This document shows positions 1 through 8,685 of a stretch of DNA of 64,000 nucleotides, one piece after another (position 1 is the stretch's first letter; each line of letters begins with the position of its first letter). The notes below the pieces were generated by a model, which was given only the letters and a program-made list of their open reading frames with translations, was not told the DNA's origin and did not search any database. The position numbers were made by a program, and so were the translations under genes. This DNA comes from Halobaculum rubrum (GTDB taxonomy: Archaea; Halobacteriota; Halobacteria; Halobacteriales; Haloferacaceae), in NCBI RefSeq assembly GCF_019880225.1, contig NZ_CP082284.1, positions 124,001-188,000 on the forward strand, written 5' to 3'.

Positions 1-855
1 GGAGTTCTTCAGCCCCAACGTGTACGGGTTGGCGGTCTCCCCGAAGATCTCCGTCTTCGGCCCGGCCTCCATTACCTTCCCGCCGTACATGACGGCCATC
101 CGGTCGCAGATCTCCGCCATCACCGAGATGTCGTGGCTGATGACGAGGATCGAGACGTCGAACTCGTCCTGGAGCGCCTCCAGCTCCTCGAGGATTCGGT
201 CTTGAATGATCACGTCGAGCGCGGTGGTCGGCTCGTCGGCGATCAGCAGGTCGGGACTGCACGCCATCGCCATCGCGATGACCGCGCGCTGTTTCATGCC
301 GCCGGAGAACTGATGGGCGTAATCGTCCGCCCGCTCGGGTTCGATGCCGACCCGTTCGAGCAGATCGCGCGCCCGTTCGTGTGCCTCCTCGGCGGTCGTC
401 TCAGGCTCGTGCCGGAGGATCGCCTCGACGATCTGGTCGCCGACCTTGTACACCGGGTTCAGCGCGTTCATCGCCGACTGCGGGATGATGGCGATGTCGC
501 GCCACCGAACGTCGCGGATCTGTTTGTTGCTCAGCTCCGCCAGGTCGGTCATGCCGTCATCGCGGACAGGCTTGTCGGGGTCGTCGATGACCGACTGCTT
601 GGCGTCGCCGTTCTCGTCGGTCCACTGCGGGAGGGTGCTGTCGAACCAGATGTTCCCGCTCTCGATGTAGCCGTTGTCGTCGAGCAGGTGGACCAGGCTC
701 TTCGCCAGCGTCGTCTTTCCGCAGCCGGACTCGCCGACGAGCCCGTAGGTCTCGCCGGGGTCGACGGCGAAGCTCACCTCGTCGGCCGCGTGGACCGCCG
801 AGCCGTCGTCGACGGCGTATCGTACCGAGAGATCGTTTACTTCGAGTAGTGTCAT
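1..855 (-). CDS. Oligo/dipeptide ABC transporter ATPase (OppD/DppD type), C-terminus outside window
   Basis: ATP-binding subunit of a peptide-type ABC importer, acting at the inner face of the membrane. Visible in 285 residues: Walker A GESGCGKTT at about 41-49, a Q-loop (IIPQSAMNALNP), the ABC signature FSGGMKQRA, Walker B LLIADEPTTALD and the switch histidine in VISHD. The reading frame is still open at base 1, so the C-terminal oligopeptide-transporter extension lies outside. It starts 16 bases after the DppC-type permease stop. Last visible gene of the operon; a partner ATPase (OppF/DppF) would be expected next. The peptide substrate is inferred from family only. Confidence 0.93.
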   Translation of the reverse strand, partial: MTLLEVNDLSVRYAVDDGSAVHAADEVSFAVDPGETYGLVGESGCGKTTLAKSLVHLLDDNGYIESGNIWFDSTLPQWTDENGDAKQSVIDDPDKPVRDDGMTDLAELSNKQIRDVRWRDIAIIPQSAMNALNPVYKVGDQIVEAILRHEPETTAEEAHERARDLLERVGIEPERADDYAHQFSGGMKQRAVIAMAMACSPDLLIADEPTTALDVIIQDRILEELEALQDEFDVSILVISHDISVMAEICDRMAVMYGGKVMEAGPKTEIFGETANPYTLGLKNS

Positions 856-871
856 TTGATTTGTATGTTCG

Positions 872-1834
872 TCACCGTTGCGGGTTGGTCACGTCCTCCA
901 TCGAGAAGCCGATGAAGTAGAACGATGCGGCCATCAGCATCAGCGCGAGGCCCGGCGGCAGCAGCCACCACCAGGCGTCGAAGATGTAGCCGGAGGACTT
1001 GATGTTCTGCAGCATGATCCCCCAGGAGTTCGCCGTGAAGTCCGCCAGTCCGAGGTACGCCAGCGACGCCTGCGCGATCACCGCGCCCGCGGCGTCCTGC
1101 GCGAGGAACACGAACGAGATGGGGAGCACGTTCGGCATGATGTGCCGGAAGATGATCCGGGTGTCGGAGGCCCCGGCGACCTTCGCGGACTCGACGTACG
1201 ACCGCTCCTTCAGCGAGAGCGTCTCCCCGCGGATGGTGATGCAGTTGTTGAGCCACGAGGTGACCGCGATACCGATGATGATGTTGGTCGTCGTGATGCC
1301 GCGGATAGCGACCAGGACGATCAGGAACGGCAGGAACGGCAGGCCGTACATGATGTCGACGAACCGCTGGATCGCCTCGTCGATCCACGTGTCACCGTAG
1401 AACCCGGAGATGAGTCCCAGGGGAACCCCCACGAGGCTGGAGAGCAGGCCGGCAGCCAGCCCGATGTACATCGCGTTCTTCGCCGAGTAGATGACGAGAC
1501 TGAACACTCCGTAGCCGTTGGCGTTCGTCCCCAGCGGCGCGAAGAACGGGTCGCCGAACGCCGGCGGGTGCGGGAGCGACCGGATCTGCTCGCCGGTGAG
1601 GCGGCTCTCGAACGGCGGCTCGCCGAGGTAGGCGATCCAGTCCGTCGAATGGGGGGCGAACAGCCCCGGCGCGATCGCCCACAGCGAGTACACCACGAGG
1701 ATGATCAGCCCGATCACGCCGATTCGATGTTCGGTGTAGCGGTCCCAGCCGCGCCGCAGTCGTTCGAGCCGCGGCTCCCAGCGCCGCTTGAGCGATTCGC
1801 CGTCGGATCCGGAGGAGTCCTGTTGCGTAGCCAT
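872..1834 (-). CDS. ABC transporter permease, DppC/OppC family
   Basis: Second membrane subunit of the peptide-type importer, 320 residues. It has a charged N-terminal tail, a first membrane helix near 38-60, a long extracytoplasmic loop (about 61-105), then five hydrophobic segments. The conserved cytoplasmic EAA-type loop that contacts the ATPase is seen at about 215-235 (GASDTRIIFRHIMPN). Its ATG overlaps the stop of the upstream permease (TAATG), which implies translational coupling. DppC and OppC cannot be told apart by sequence alone. Confidence 0.92.
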   Translation of the reverse strand: MATQQDSSGSDGESLKRRWEPRLERLRRGWDRYTEHRIGVIGLIILVVYSLWAIAPGLFAPHSTDWIAYLGEPPFESRLTGEQIRSLPHPPAFGDPFFAPLGTNANGYGVFSLVIYSAKNAMYIGLAAGLLSSLVGVPLGLISGFYGDTWIDEAIQRFVDIMYGLPFLPFLIVLVAIRGITTTNIIIGIAVTSWLNNCITIRGETLSLKERSYVESAKVAGASDTRIIFRHIMPNVLPISFVFLAQDAAGAVIAQASLAYLGLADFTANSWGIMLQNIKSSGYIFDAWWWLLPPGLALMLMAASFYFIGFSMEDVTNPQR

Positions 1835-2823
1835 TATTCACCCTCCCCGAACTTGATCCGGGGGTCGAGGTACGTGTACACCACGTCGGTGAGCAGCCGC
1901 ATCAACACGATCAGCAACGCGAGCATGAAGAACACGGCCTGCGCGACCGGGAAGTCCCGGTTGAGCACCGCGCTCACGATGATCTGTCCCATCCCGGGCC
2001 AGTTGAACACGTTCTCGATGATCACCGACCCGTCGATGAGGAACGCGAGGCTGACGACCGCGCCGGTCGCGACCGGAATGAGCGCGTTGCGCGCGGCGTG
2101 TTTGACCATGACCGTCCGTTCGGACAGGCCCTTGGCCCGTGCGAGGAACACGTATCCCTCGTCGGTGACCTGGTTCATCGTCGGCCGCATGATGAGCATG
2201 GAGCCGACCCACCCGATGAAGGTGAGGCTGATGATCGGGAGCGCGATGTGGAACAGGACGTCCCGCATCACGGTGAACGCCGTCCACTGGAACTCCGGGA
2301 ACTGGGTGAACATGTACGCGCTGGGCAGCCACCCGAGCTCGTAGTTCAGCACCCAGATGAACAGCCAGGAGATCCAGAAGCTCGGCATCGAGTACAGCAG
2401 CAGCGACGTGCTGAAGATACTCTTGTCCTTTCTCGATCCGCGCCACCAGCCGAGGTACATCCCCACCAGCGGACCGATGATGAACCCGATGATGAACGTG
2501 GAGCCGAACAACACCAGGGTCCGGGGCATCCGGCGCACGATGAGGTCCCAGACCTGCGTGTTGTAGGTGGGCGACCGGCCGAAGTTCCCGGTCTGGTAGT
2601 TGATCATGAAGTTCAGATACTGCTTCCACAATGGTTCGTTCAGTCCCCACGTCTCCCGGATGCGCTGGATCTGTTCGCCTGTCATGCCTGAAGAGATCAT
2701 GCTCGTGATGAACGAGCCGGGCATGCTGCGGATGAGAACGAACAGCAGCGACATTATCACTAGGAGCGTCAGGTACGAAACGACGATCCGTTTGGCGAGG
2801 TACTTTCCACTGATTCTGGTCAT
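1834..2823 (-). CDS. ABC transporter permease, DppB/OppB family
   Basis: First membrane subunit of the peptide-type importer, 329 residues, usual length for the family. N-terminal helix at about 10-32, the family loop around GLNEPLWKQYLNF, five further helices, and the EAA loop (ARAKGLSERTVMVKHAARNAL) before the last two helices. It follows the binding-protein gene after about 170 bases, so it may be read through from that promoter or have its own weak element (ATACAAGAC near 2850, about 27 bases before the ATG). Confidence 0.92.
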   Translation of the reverse strand: MTRISGKYLAKRIVVSYLTLLVIMSLLFVLIRSMPGSFITSMISSGMTGEQIQRIRETWGLNEPLWKQYLNFMINYQTGNFGRSPTYNTQVWDLIVRRMPRTLVLFGSTFIIGFIIGPLVGMYLGWWRGSRKDKSIFSTSLLLYSMPSFWISWLFIWVLNYELGWLPSAYMFTQFPEFQWTAFTVMRDVLFHIALPIISLTFIGWVGSMLIMRPTMNQVTDEGYVFLARAKGLSERTVMVKHAARNALIPVATGAVVSLAFLIDGSVIIENVFNWPGMGQIIVSAVLNRDFPVAQAVFFMLALLIVLMRLLTDVVYTYLDPRIKFGEGE

Positions 2824-2993
2824 GCGTTGTGGGACCGCTCGGCGTAGTCTTGTATGGCGAAGGCGACGGTTTGAACCTGTTGCATCTTCCGTTTAGGACC
2901 CATCGACGCCGTATGAAACCCCGGCGGGGAACGAGGCTCCCGGCGCCGAAGGCGTCGTGAGGGTCGGAGGTCGACCCGACTCGGCGTCGGTCG

Positions 2994-5060
2994 TTACTCG
3001 GTCTGGTGGACCTGCAGGAACTGTGTCGCCAGGTACGTCGAGCCCGGTCCCGGGATGTTCCCCACGAAGCCGGCCCAGTCTGCGGTGTTGACCGGCCACT
3101 TCGTCACGTCGTAGGACGTGACCATCGTCGGGAAGTCGAGGTAGATGCGCTCGACGGCCTGACGGGCGATGTCGTTGCGCTGTTCGGTCTCCATCGTGCT
3201 GCGCGCCTCGGAGATGAGGTCGTCGGCGCCCGCGTCCTCGAACACGCCGTACGCCATCGGGTTGTTGAGCAGCGTGCTCGTGTTCTCCTCCTCGCCGGTG
3301 TCGACCACGGAGTGGTCGTCGGCGTTGTCGGAGTGGAACAGGCTGTACAGCGTGCTCGTCGCGAACGGCGAGAGGTTCACCCATCCCATCGGGAAGATGT
3401 CGAAGTCCTCCTCGCCGTACACCTTGCCGAGCATGGTGTTGAACGACATCACCTGGCGGTTGATCGGGATCCCGATCGACTGGAGCGCGGCGATGAAGTT
3501 CTCGACCATCTTGGCCGTCTGCGGGCTGTCGGCGGCCGGGTACACGTACATCGTGATCGGCCCGTCGTTGAGATCGGTGATCGTCTGACCGTTGACCCGG
3601 ATCTCCTGGTCGGGGTTCTGGTCGGACTCCTGGAGCACCTCGGACTCGACCGAGCCGAAGCTGTAGTCGTGCTTGGCCTCGGTCTGACCCGCGTTCACGC
3701 CGGTGAGGCTGCCGGGGTACTCCTGACCGATGTAGGTGCCGCCCTCGCCGCTGATGACCTTGCCGTCGGTGAGGAAGCTACGGATGTTCTCCACGTCCGC
3801 GACGCCCGGGCTGGACTGCCGGAAGTGGAACGCCTGCGTGGACGCCCCCGAGAGGAGTTCCTGATCGGTTCCGGTCTCGGGCCGCACGGCGGCGTAGCCC
3901 GGCGGCATGATGAAGTCGCCCTCCTGGGCGTAGCCGCGCTGGAGGCGGTCCGTCCAGTAGATGTCGTCGAACGCGAACCCGAGGACCTGCCGGAACGTCG
4001 TGTCGTCGAGCGGGGTCCGCCGGAGGTTGAACGAGTAGTGGCCGTACCCGGTGTCGAAGCCGTCGATCAGCTCCTTCCCCTCGGCATCCTGCACGTCCTC
4101 GATGCGGGAGGTCCGGATACCGCTGTACATCGAGTCGATGTCGCCCTCGAAGAACGCCTGCGTGAGCGCGGACGTGGACGAGTACACCGAGATACGGATC
4201 GCGTCGACGAACGGGCCGCCGGAGCGGATCCCGGGGACCTCGCTGCGCCACTCCAGATCCGAGAGGTTGTACTCGCCCTCGCGCTCGGCGTAGGAGATCT
4301 CGATGGACGTGTCGGGCTCGTAGCGGGTGACGACACCCGGGCCGAGGCCGACGGGACCGCCGTTCTCGTACGGCTGGTACGTGTTGAAGTCGTCCACGCC
4401 CTCCCACTTGTGCTTCGGGAGGATCGGCAGCGCGAGCTGGCTGGACGCGTACGTCCCGATCGGCTTGTTCAGGATCATCTCGCAGTCCCAGTCGGAGCTG
4501 TCGGACAGCTCCACAGACATGATCGGGGCGATGACCGAAATGAAGCCGCCGGGCTCCTGATCCATCAGGTAGTTGTACGACCAGACGACGTCCTCGGCGG
4601 TGAACTCCTCGCCGTCGTTCCACGTCAGGCCGTCGGTCCGGACGTTGAAGCGGATCCGGACGTTCGGCTGGTCGTTGTCGCCCGTTTCGTCGAGTTCCTC
4701 GAAGTCCCAGTCGGTGAAGACGTTCGGGTGAACCTCGAAGTTGACCGGGTCGGTCGACGTTCCGAGCTCGTAGATCTGGTCGGTGATCACGCCGGAGTAC
4801 GCCGAGGACGTCGCGAGGACGTTGATCCCCTTCGGGGCGGTTCCCATCCCGAAGTTGAACTTGCCGCCGGTCGGGACGTCGGCGCTCTCGTCGACTTCGG
4901 TCGGAGTGCTCTCCTCCGTCGGAGTCGCGGTCGATTCGTCGGTATCGGTCTCCTCACCGCCGCCGTTGCCCGAGCAACCGGCGAGGCTGGCCGAGACCGC
5001 TGCGACGCCGGTTCCCTGGAGGAACCGACGTCGGCTGGATCCGGACTGGTTGTCTGACAT
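2994..5060 (-). CDS. ABC transporter substrate-binding lipoprotein, family 5 (peptide type)
   Basis: Extracytoplasmic solute receptor of the importer, 688 residues, somewhat longer than typical DppA/OppA. The N-terminus carries a Tat signal (SRRRFLQ at 9-15) followed by a lipobox LAGC, with the lipidated cysteine at residue 29. A Glu/Thr/Ser-rich linker follows, typical of haloarchaeal lipoproteins. The family-5 core includes the repeated DGLTWNDGEEFTAEDVVWSY stretch. An upstream ATG at 5072 is possible. The start at 5060 is preferred because a TATA-like element (CTTAAG) lies about 28 bases ahead of it, matching a nearly leaderless transcript. The ligand is inferred as peptide-like, not shown. 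Confidence 0.92.
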   Translation of the reverse strand: MSDNQSGSSRRRFLQGTGVAAVSASLAGCSGNGGGEETDTDESTATPTEESTPTEVDESADVPTGGKFNFGMGTAPKGINVLATSSAYSGVITDQIYELGTSTDPVNFEVHPNVFTDWDFEELDETGDNDQPNVRIRFNVRTDGLTWNDGEEFTAEDVVWSYNYLMDQEPGGFISVIAPIMSVELSDSSDWDCEMILNKPIGTYASSQLALPILPKHKWEGVDDFNTYQPYENGGPVGLGPGVVTRYEPDTSIEISYAEREGEYNLSDLEWRSEVPGIRSGGPFVDAIRISVYSSTSALTQAFFEGDIDSMYSGIRTSRIEDVQDAEGKELIDGFDTGYGHYSFNLRRTPLDDTTFRQVLGFAFDDIYWTDRLQRGYAQEGDFIMPPGYAAVRPETGTDQELLSGASTQAFHFRQSSPGVADVENIRSFLTDGKVISGEGGTYIGQEYPGSLTGVNAGQTEAKHDYSFGSVESEVLQESDQNPDQEIRVNGQTITDLNDGPITMYVYPAADSPQTAKMVENFIAALQSIGIPINRQVMSFNTMLGKVYGEEDFDIFPMGWVNLSPFATSTLYSLFHSDNADDHSVVDTGEEENTSTLLNNPMAYGVFEDAGADDLISEARSTMETEQRNDIARQAVERIYLDFPTMVTSYDVTKWPVNTADWAGFVGNIPGPGSTYLATQFLQVHQTE

Positions 5061-5084
5061 ACGGACGGTCATTATGGAATACCG

Positions 5085-5093
5085 AACTTAAGC
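5085..5093 (-). promoter_or_regulatory. TATA element of the ABC transporter operon
   Basis: On the minus strand the sequence reads GCTTAAGTT, centred about 28 bases before the ATG at 5060. This is the usual haloarchaeal spacing for a leaderless or nearly leaderless message, and it decides between the two possible starts of the binding protein. Confidence 0.6.
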
Positions 5094-5124
5094 ATGTGGG
5101 ATCCTCTCATATCGGAACGGTTCA

Positions 5125-5142
5125 CTGAAATCAGTATTTCAG
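5125..5142. promoter_or_regulatory. Perfect inverted repeat upstream of the ABC operon TATA box
   Basis: The sequence CTGAAAT-CAGT-ATTTCAG has two exact 7-base arms around a 4-base spacer. It lies about 33 bases upstream of the TATA element of the transporter operon. Position and symmetry suggest an operator for a dimeric regulator. A second overlapping palindrome (ACTGA-AA-TCAGT) shares bases with it. No regulator can be assigned. Confidence 0.45.
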
Positions 5143-5230
5143 CTATTCGCCTCGTTGTTCTCCCATGGTAGTCGTCTAGAATTGACGATTCTCGAACAGT
5201 GTGGCAGATAGTTCGACGTTCGCGATCTGG

Positions 5231-5260
5231 CGAAAACAGCCGAAAACAAAAGACGAATTT
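5231..5260 (-). terminator. T-rich candidate terminator after the small membrane protein
   Basis: Read on the minus strand, about 50 bases after the stop at 5311, there are three successive T tracts (TCTTTTG, TTTTC, TTTTC) in otherwise GC-rich DNA. Archaeal RNA polymerase terminates at oligo-U stretches without needing a hairpin, so this is a reasonable terminator before the ABC operon promoter. Confidence 0.4.
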
Positions 5261-5310
5261 ATTGTAGAGATATCGACGACCACGTCGGGTGTCGGATCGC
5301 GTGAGACCGC

Positions 5311-5574
5311 TCACTCGCCTCGCGCGCGCATCCCGAAGTACATTGCGAGGGTGACGGCGGCCATCCCCCCCGAGAGATACGTCGTCTCGGGGATCGAAGC
5401 TTGCCCCATGCTCGCCAGTTCCATGCCGAGAAACGCCCAGCCGGCGGCGGTCGCGAACCCCAGCGCCATCACCGCGTAGCCGGCGCTTTCTCGCTCGGTC
5501 GCGTGGAGGTACACACCCACCGTCAGCACGACGCCGCCGAGGAGGGCCAACACCGTCCGGGTACCCACTGCCAT
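5311..5574 (-). CDS. Small membrane protein, function unknown
   Basis: Protein of 87 residues with three probable membrane helices (about 5-24, 31-51 and 62-80) separated by short charged loops, and a short basic C-terminus. I do not recognise a family. A TATA-like CGCTTATCC sits about 30 bases before the ATG, supporting a real leaderless gene. It stands alone, upstream of and co-directional with the ABC operon but separated by T tracts. It diverges from the DJ-1-like gene. Confidence 0.7.
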   Translation of the reverse strand: MAVGTRTVLALLGGVVLTVGVYLHATERESAGYAVMALGFATAAGWAFLGMELASMGQASIPETTYLSGGMAAVTLAMYFGMRARGE

Positions 5575-5742
5575 TGGTCTCCGTTGTCGGGGGGCCGGGA
5601 TAAGCGGCCCGGAGGCGGTCGCTCACGGTACCGCGGCCGGTCGGATCGCCGCGGCCGGTCGTGCTGGGGAGGACAGTTCGCTCACCGGCCCCCAGTTCCG
5701 CCGGCGACACGTTTTCCGGCGCCCGGCCCCCAGTTCGAGCGC

Positions 5743-6438
5743 ATGAGCGACACCACGGCGTTGTTCGTCGTCAGCGAAGAAGGGTACTGGGCCGAGGAGT
5801 GTATCGAGCCGCTCACGACGCTCGACGCCGCCGGCGTCGACGTGACCGTGGCGACACCGTCCGGATCGCCGCCGGTGGTCGACGAGCGGTCGCTCGACCC
5901 CGAAGACATCGGCGAGGAGACGGTCGAGGAGTACCGCGAGGTCCACGAGACCGACGACCGCCTGCGTGACCCCGAGCCGATCACGACGGTCGAGGCCGCC
6001 GACTACGACGCCGTCGTGTTCCCCGGCGGCCACGGCACCGTCTGGGACGTGAACCAGGACCGACACGCCCGAACCGCGCTCCGGGAGGCCGTCGCCGGCG
6101 ACGACGGCGTCGCGCTGGTCGTCTGTCACGCCGTCGGGATCCTCGCGTTCACACGGACCGACGACGGCGGGTTCCTCGTCGACGGCCGCGACGTGACCGG
6201 CTTCCCGAACGAGTGGGAGGAGGGGATCGTCGACGAGTTCGATCGGCTCGAGGGGCGCAAGCTCCCCTATTGGGTCGAGGACGAGGTCGTCGCCGCCGGC
6301 GGGAACTTCGACGCCGAGCTCGAGGCCGACACCAGCGTCACCGTCGACGGCGACCTGATCACGGCCCGCGGGCCCGGGTCGTCGAGCGAGGCGGCGGAGA
6401 CGCTGCTCGCGGAACTGGGCGTCGAGGCGACCGCGTAG
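5743..6438 (+). CDS. DJ-1/PfpI family protein
   Basis: Member of the class I glutamine-amidotransferase-like DJ-1/PfpI superfamily, 231 residues. The nucleophile elbow is clear: cysteine 128 in LVVCHAVG followed by His129, plus an acidic residue near 18 and the FPGGHGTVWD segment at 93-102. The layout resembles the Hsp31/YhbO-like branch (glyoxalase III or protein deglycase). The exact activity cannot be set from sequence. The start is at MSDTTALF; longer in-frame extensions upstream run through GC-rich noncoding sequence. Confidence 0.85.
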   Translation: MSDTTALFVVSEEGYWAEECIEPLTTLDAAGVDVTVATPSGSPPVVDERSLDPEDIGEETVEEYREVHETDDRLRDPEPITTVEAADYDAVVFPGGHGTVWDVNQDRHARTALREAVAGDDGVALVVCHAVGILAFTRTDDGGFLVDGRDVTGFPNEWEEGIVDEFDRLEGRKLPYWVEDEVVAAGGNFDAELEADTSVTVDGDLITARGPGSSSEAAETLLAELGVEATA

Positions 6439-6460
6439 GCGTCGCTGGGTCCGCTCGTCG

Positions 6461-6748
6461 TCAGGCGGACTCGATCACGAACTGTGGCTCCTCGACGCTT
6501 TCCCCCTTACACGATGGACACCGCGACGGGGAGTTCATCGGGTCGTCGAAGTCGTCGAACCCGCAGTCGCGACACGTCGGCGGCGCCACCAGGAACTGCT
6601 CGCGGTCGGGCAGCGACTGCGCGACGTGATCCAGGTGGTCGTACACCACGGAGCGAGGTACGTCGAACTCGGCCGCGAGCGCGCTGCCGGAACACGCCCG
6701 CTCGCGCAGCGTCTCGGCGATCCGCTCTCGGGTCGTCCGCTCGGGCAT
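6461..6748 (-). CDS. HTH and zinc-ribbon transcriptional regulator
   Basis: Protein of 95 residues. An N-terminal helix-turn-helix (about 5-42, RERIAETLRER...PRSVVYDHLDHV) is followed by a two-knuckle zinc ribbon with CRDC at 59-62 and CPSC at 77-80. This combination is common in small archaeal predicted DNA-binding regulators. It is convergent with the DJ-1-like gene, which ends 22 bases away. Target genes are unknown. No obvious TATA box was seen before the ATG. Confidence 0.82.
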   Translation of the reverse strand: MPERTTRERIAETLRERACSGSALAAEFDVPRSVVYDHLDHVAQSLPDREQFLVAPPTCRDCGFDDFDDPMNSPSRCPSCKGESVEEPQFVIESA

Positions 6749-6877
6749 ACCCGCCGTAGGTCGCCGGCGCGGGAATCGGTTTCGGGCGACCGGCGCCCGG
6801 CCCGCCCCGTCGAGATCTGTCGAACTAGTGAGACAAAAGAGGAAAAGCCCTTGTCGGTCCGGCGTAACCGTGGTCGC

Positions 6878-7846
6878 ATGAAGGCAGTTGTGCTCGCAGG
6901 CGGATACGCGACGAGGCTCTGGCCGATAACGCGCAATCGGCCGAAGATGCTGCTTCCGGTCGGTGACGGGACCGTCATCGACGAGATATTCGGCGATCTG
7001 GAGGCCGACGACCGGATCGACGAGGTGTTCGTCTCCACGAACGAGCGCTTCGCCGGGGAGTTCGAGACGTATCTCGCCGACGCCGACTTCGAGAAGCCGA
7101 CCGTCTCGGTCGAGGACACCAGCGCCGAGGACGAGAAGTTCGGCGTCGTCGGCGCGCTCGCGCAGCTGATCGACCGCGAGAACGTGGACGACGATCTCGT
7201 CGTCGTCGCCGGCGACAACCTCATCTCCTTCGACGTCGCCGAGTTCGTCGACTTCTTCGCCGAGAAGGGGACGCCGACGCTGGCGGCCTACGACGTCGGC
7301 TCGCGCGAGCGCGCCAAGAGCTACGGGCTGGTCCAACTCGACGGCGACCGCGTCGTCGACTTCCAGGAGAAGCCCGACGACCCCAAGAGCACGCTCGTGT
7401 CCATCGCCTGCTACGCGTTCCCCCAGGAGACGCTCCCGGACTTCGAGGCGTACCTCTCGGACGGCAACAACCCGGACGAGCCCGGCTGGTTCATCCAGTG
7501 GCTTCAGTCGCGCCAGCCCGTCCACGCGTTCACCTTCGAGGAGGCGTGGTTCGACATCGGCACGCCCGAGAGCTACCTCGACGCCGTCTCGTGGTACCTC
7601 AACGGCGAGTCGGTCGTCCACCCGGACGCGACCGTCGAGAACTCCGAGATCGGCGACAACGTGTACGTCCTCGCGGGCACGGAGATCGTCGACTCATCGC
7701 TCGAGGAGTCGGTCGTCTTCGGCAACGCGACCATCAGGGACGCCGACGTACGCGGCAGCATCATCGACGAGGAGACCGTCGTCGACGGCCTCGACCTCTC
7801 GGGCGCGCTCATCGGCGCCCACTCCCGGCTCACGAACGACAGCTGA
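6878..7846 (+). CDS. Sugar-phosphate nucleotidyltransferase
   Basis: Enzyme of the NTP_transferase family (glucose-1-phosphate thymidylyl/uridylyltransferase-like), 322 residues. It would form an NDP-sugar from NTP and sugar-1-phosphate in the cytoplasm. Signature LAGGYATRLWPIT at about 6-18 followed by PKMLLPVGD; sugar-binding residues in VVAGDNL; VVDFQEKP; and a C-terminal short left-handed beta-helix (repeated V-x-x-N/A-S-x-I units from about 245). No glycosylation genes adjoin it, so the sugar is unknown. It ends one base before the convergent Dph6-like gene. Confidence 0.88.
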   Translation: MKAVVLAGGYATRLWPITRNRPKMLLPVGDGTVIDEIFGDLEADDRIDEVFVSTNERFAGEFETYLADADFEKPTVSVEDTSAEDEKFGVVGALAQLIDRENVDDDLVVVAGDNLISFDVAEFVDFFAEKGTPTLAAYDVGSRERAKSYGLVQLDGDRVVDFQEKPDDPKSTLVSIACYAFPQETLPDFEAYLSDGNNPDEPGWFIQWLQSRQPVHAFTFEEAWFDIGTPESYLDAVSWYLNGESVVHPDATVENSEIGDNVYVLAGTEIVDSSLEESVVFGNATIRDADVRGSIIDEETVVDGLDLSGALIGAHSRLTNDS

Positions 7847-7847
7847 T

Positions 7848-8603
7848 CTATTCGGCCAATCGCGCGTCAGTTACCCGGATCCGCCCGCGCGTCCCGTTCC
7901 ACTCCGTGTCGTACTCCAGTTCGATCCGGCGGTCCATGTGTGGCCCGTCGGTGACGAACGTCTCGAACTCGCCGCCCTCTCCGAGGATGTGGACGCCGTA
8001 CTCGTCGTTGAGCTCCTCCAGCTCCGCGAGCGCCTCGCGATCGAGCGTCCGTCCGAGCCACGACTCGTCCAGCCCCGCGGCCGCGACCTGGAGGATCCGG
8101 ATCTCGAACCCCGCGTCGAGCATCTCCTCGGCGAGCGCCCGGGGGTCGCGCTGCCACAGCGGCGCGAACAGCTCGATCCCCAGCCGATCGCACATCGCCT
8201 CGATCCGGCTCGTCTGGAACTCCGACTCGACGGCGCCGGCGGTGACGCCCGCGAGCGGCAGGCTCTCGGCGAGGTCTGCGATGGCAGCCTCCATCGGCTC
8301 CAGTTCGCTGTCGCCCTGCGCGCCCGAATCGGTCGCCTCGTCGGCGCCGAAGGCCTCGGGCTCTACCTCGACGAGCGGGATCCCGATACTCTCGGCCGCC
8401 AGCGCGGCCAGCCGGGTCTCGGGGACGTGGTACATGTACGAGTCGCCCGCGGGGTGGACCGTCAGGAGGCGCTCGACCGGAAGTCCGCGCTCCAGCGCCC
8501 GATACACCGCCCACGAGGAGTCCTTCCCGCCGGAGAACAGCCCGACGTAGGCCTCCCCGTCCGGAGCGGCCGTGTCGGCGTCGCCGGCGGCGTCGTCGCT
8601 CAT
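7848..8603 (-). CDS. Diphthine-ammonia ligase-like ATP-PPase (Dph6 family)
   Basis: PP-loop ATP pyrophosphatase of the Dph6/MJ0570 family, 251 residues. Dph6 amidates diphthine on elongation factor 2, the last step of diphthamide synthesis. The PP-loop SGGKDS is at 24-29. The family motifs GVTAGAVESEFQTSRIE and LFAPLWQRDP are present, as is the C-terminal GEGGEFETFVTDGP block. The N-terminal acidic tail and a Glu/Asp-rich insert near 85-100 look like halophilic decoration. A TATA-like GGGTAAGG lies about 27 bases before the ATG. Confidence 0.88.
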   Translation of the reverse strand: MSDDAAGDADTAAPDGEAYVGLFSGGKDSSWAVYRALERGLPVERLLTVHPAGDSYMYHVPETRLAALAAESIGIPLVEVEPEAFGADEATDSGAQGDSELEPMEAAIADLAESLPLAGVTAGAVESEFQTSRIEAMCDRLGIELFAPLWQRDPRALAEEMLDAGFEIRILQVAAAGLDESWLGRTLDREALAELEELNDEYGVHILGEGGEFETFVTDGPHMDRRIELEYDTEWNGTRGRIRVTDARLAE

Positions 8604-8685
8604 ACCGTGGGTACGGGGGAAGGCGACCTTACCCGTGACGGTTCTGTCCTCCCTCGTCGCGCGGCGGGGCGGTCACCGCCCGTCG

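Noticed and set aside
2919-2929. CCCCG-C-CGGGG palindrome between the binding protein and permease genes
   Set aside because: A one-base loop is not feasible and the stem is too short; kept only as a possible transcript-processing feature, not called a terminator.
3006-5057. 683-codon open frame antisense to the substrate-binding protein
   Set aside because: Arg/Val/Asp mirror composition with no domains; the binding protein has Tat signal and lipobox.
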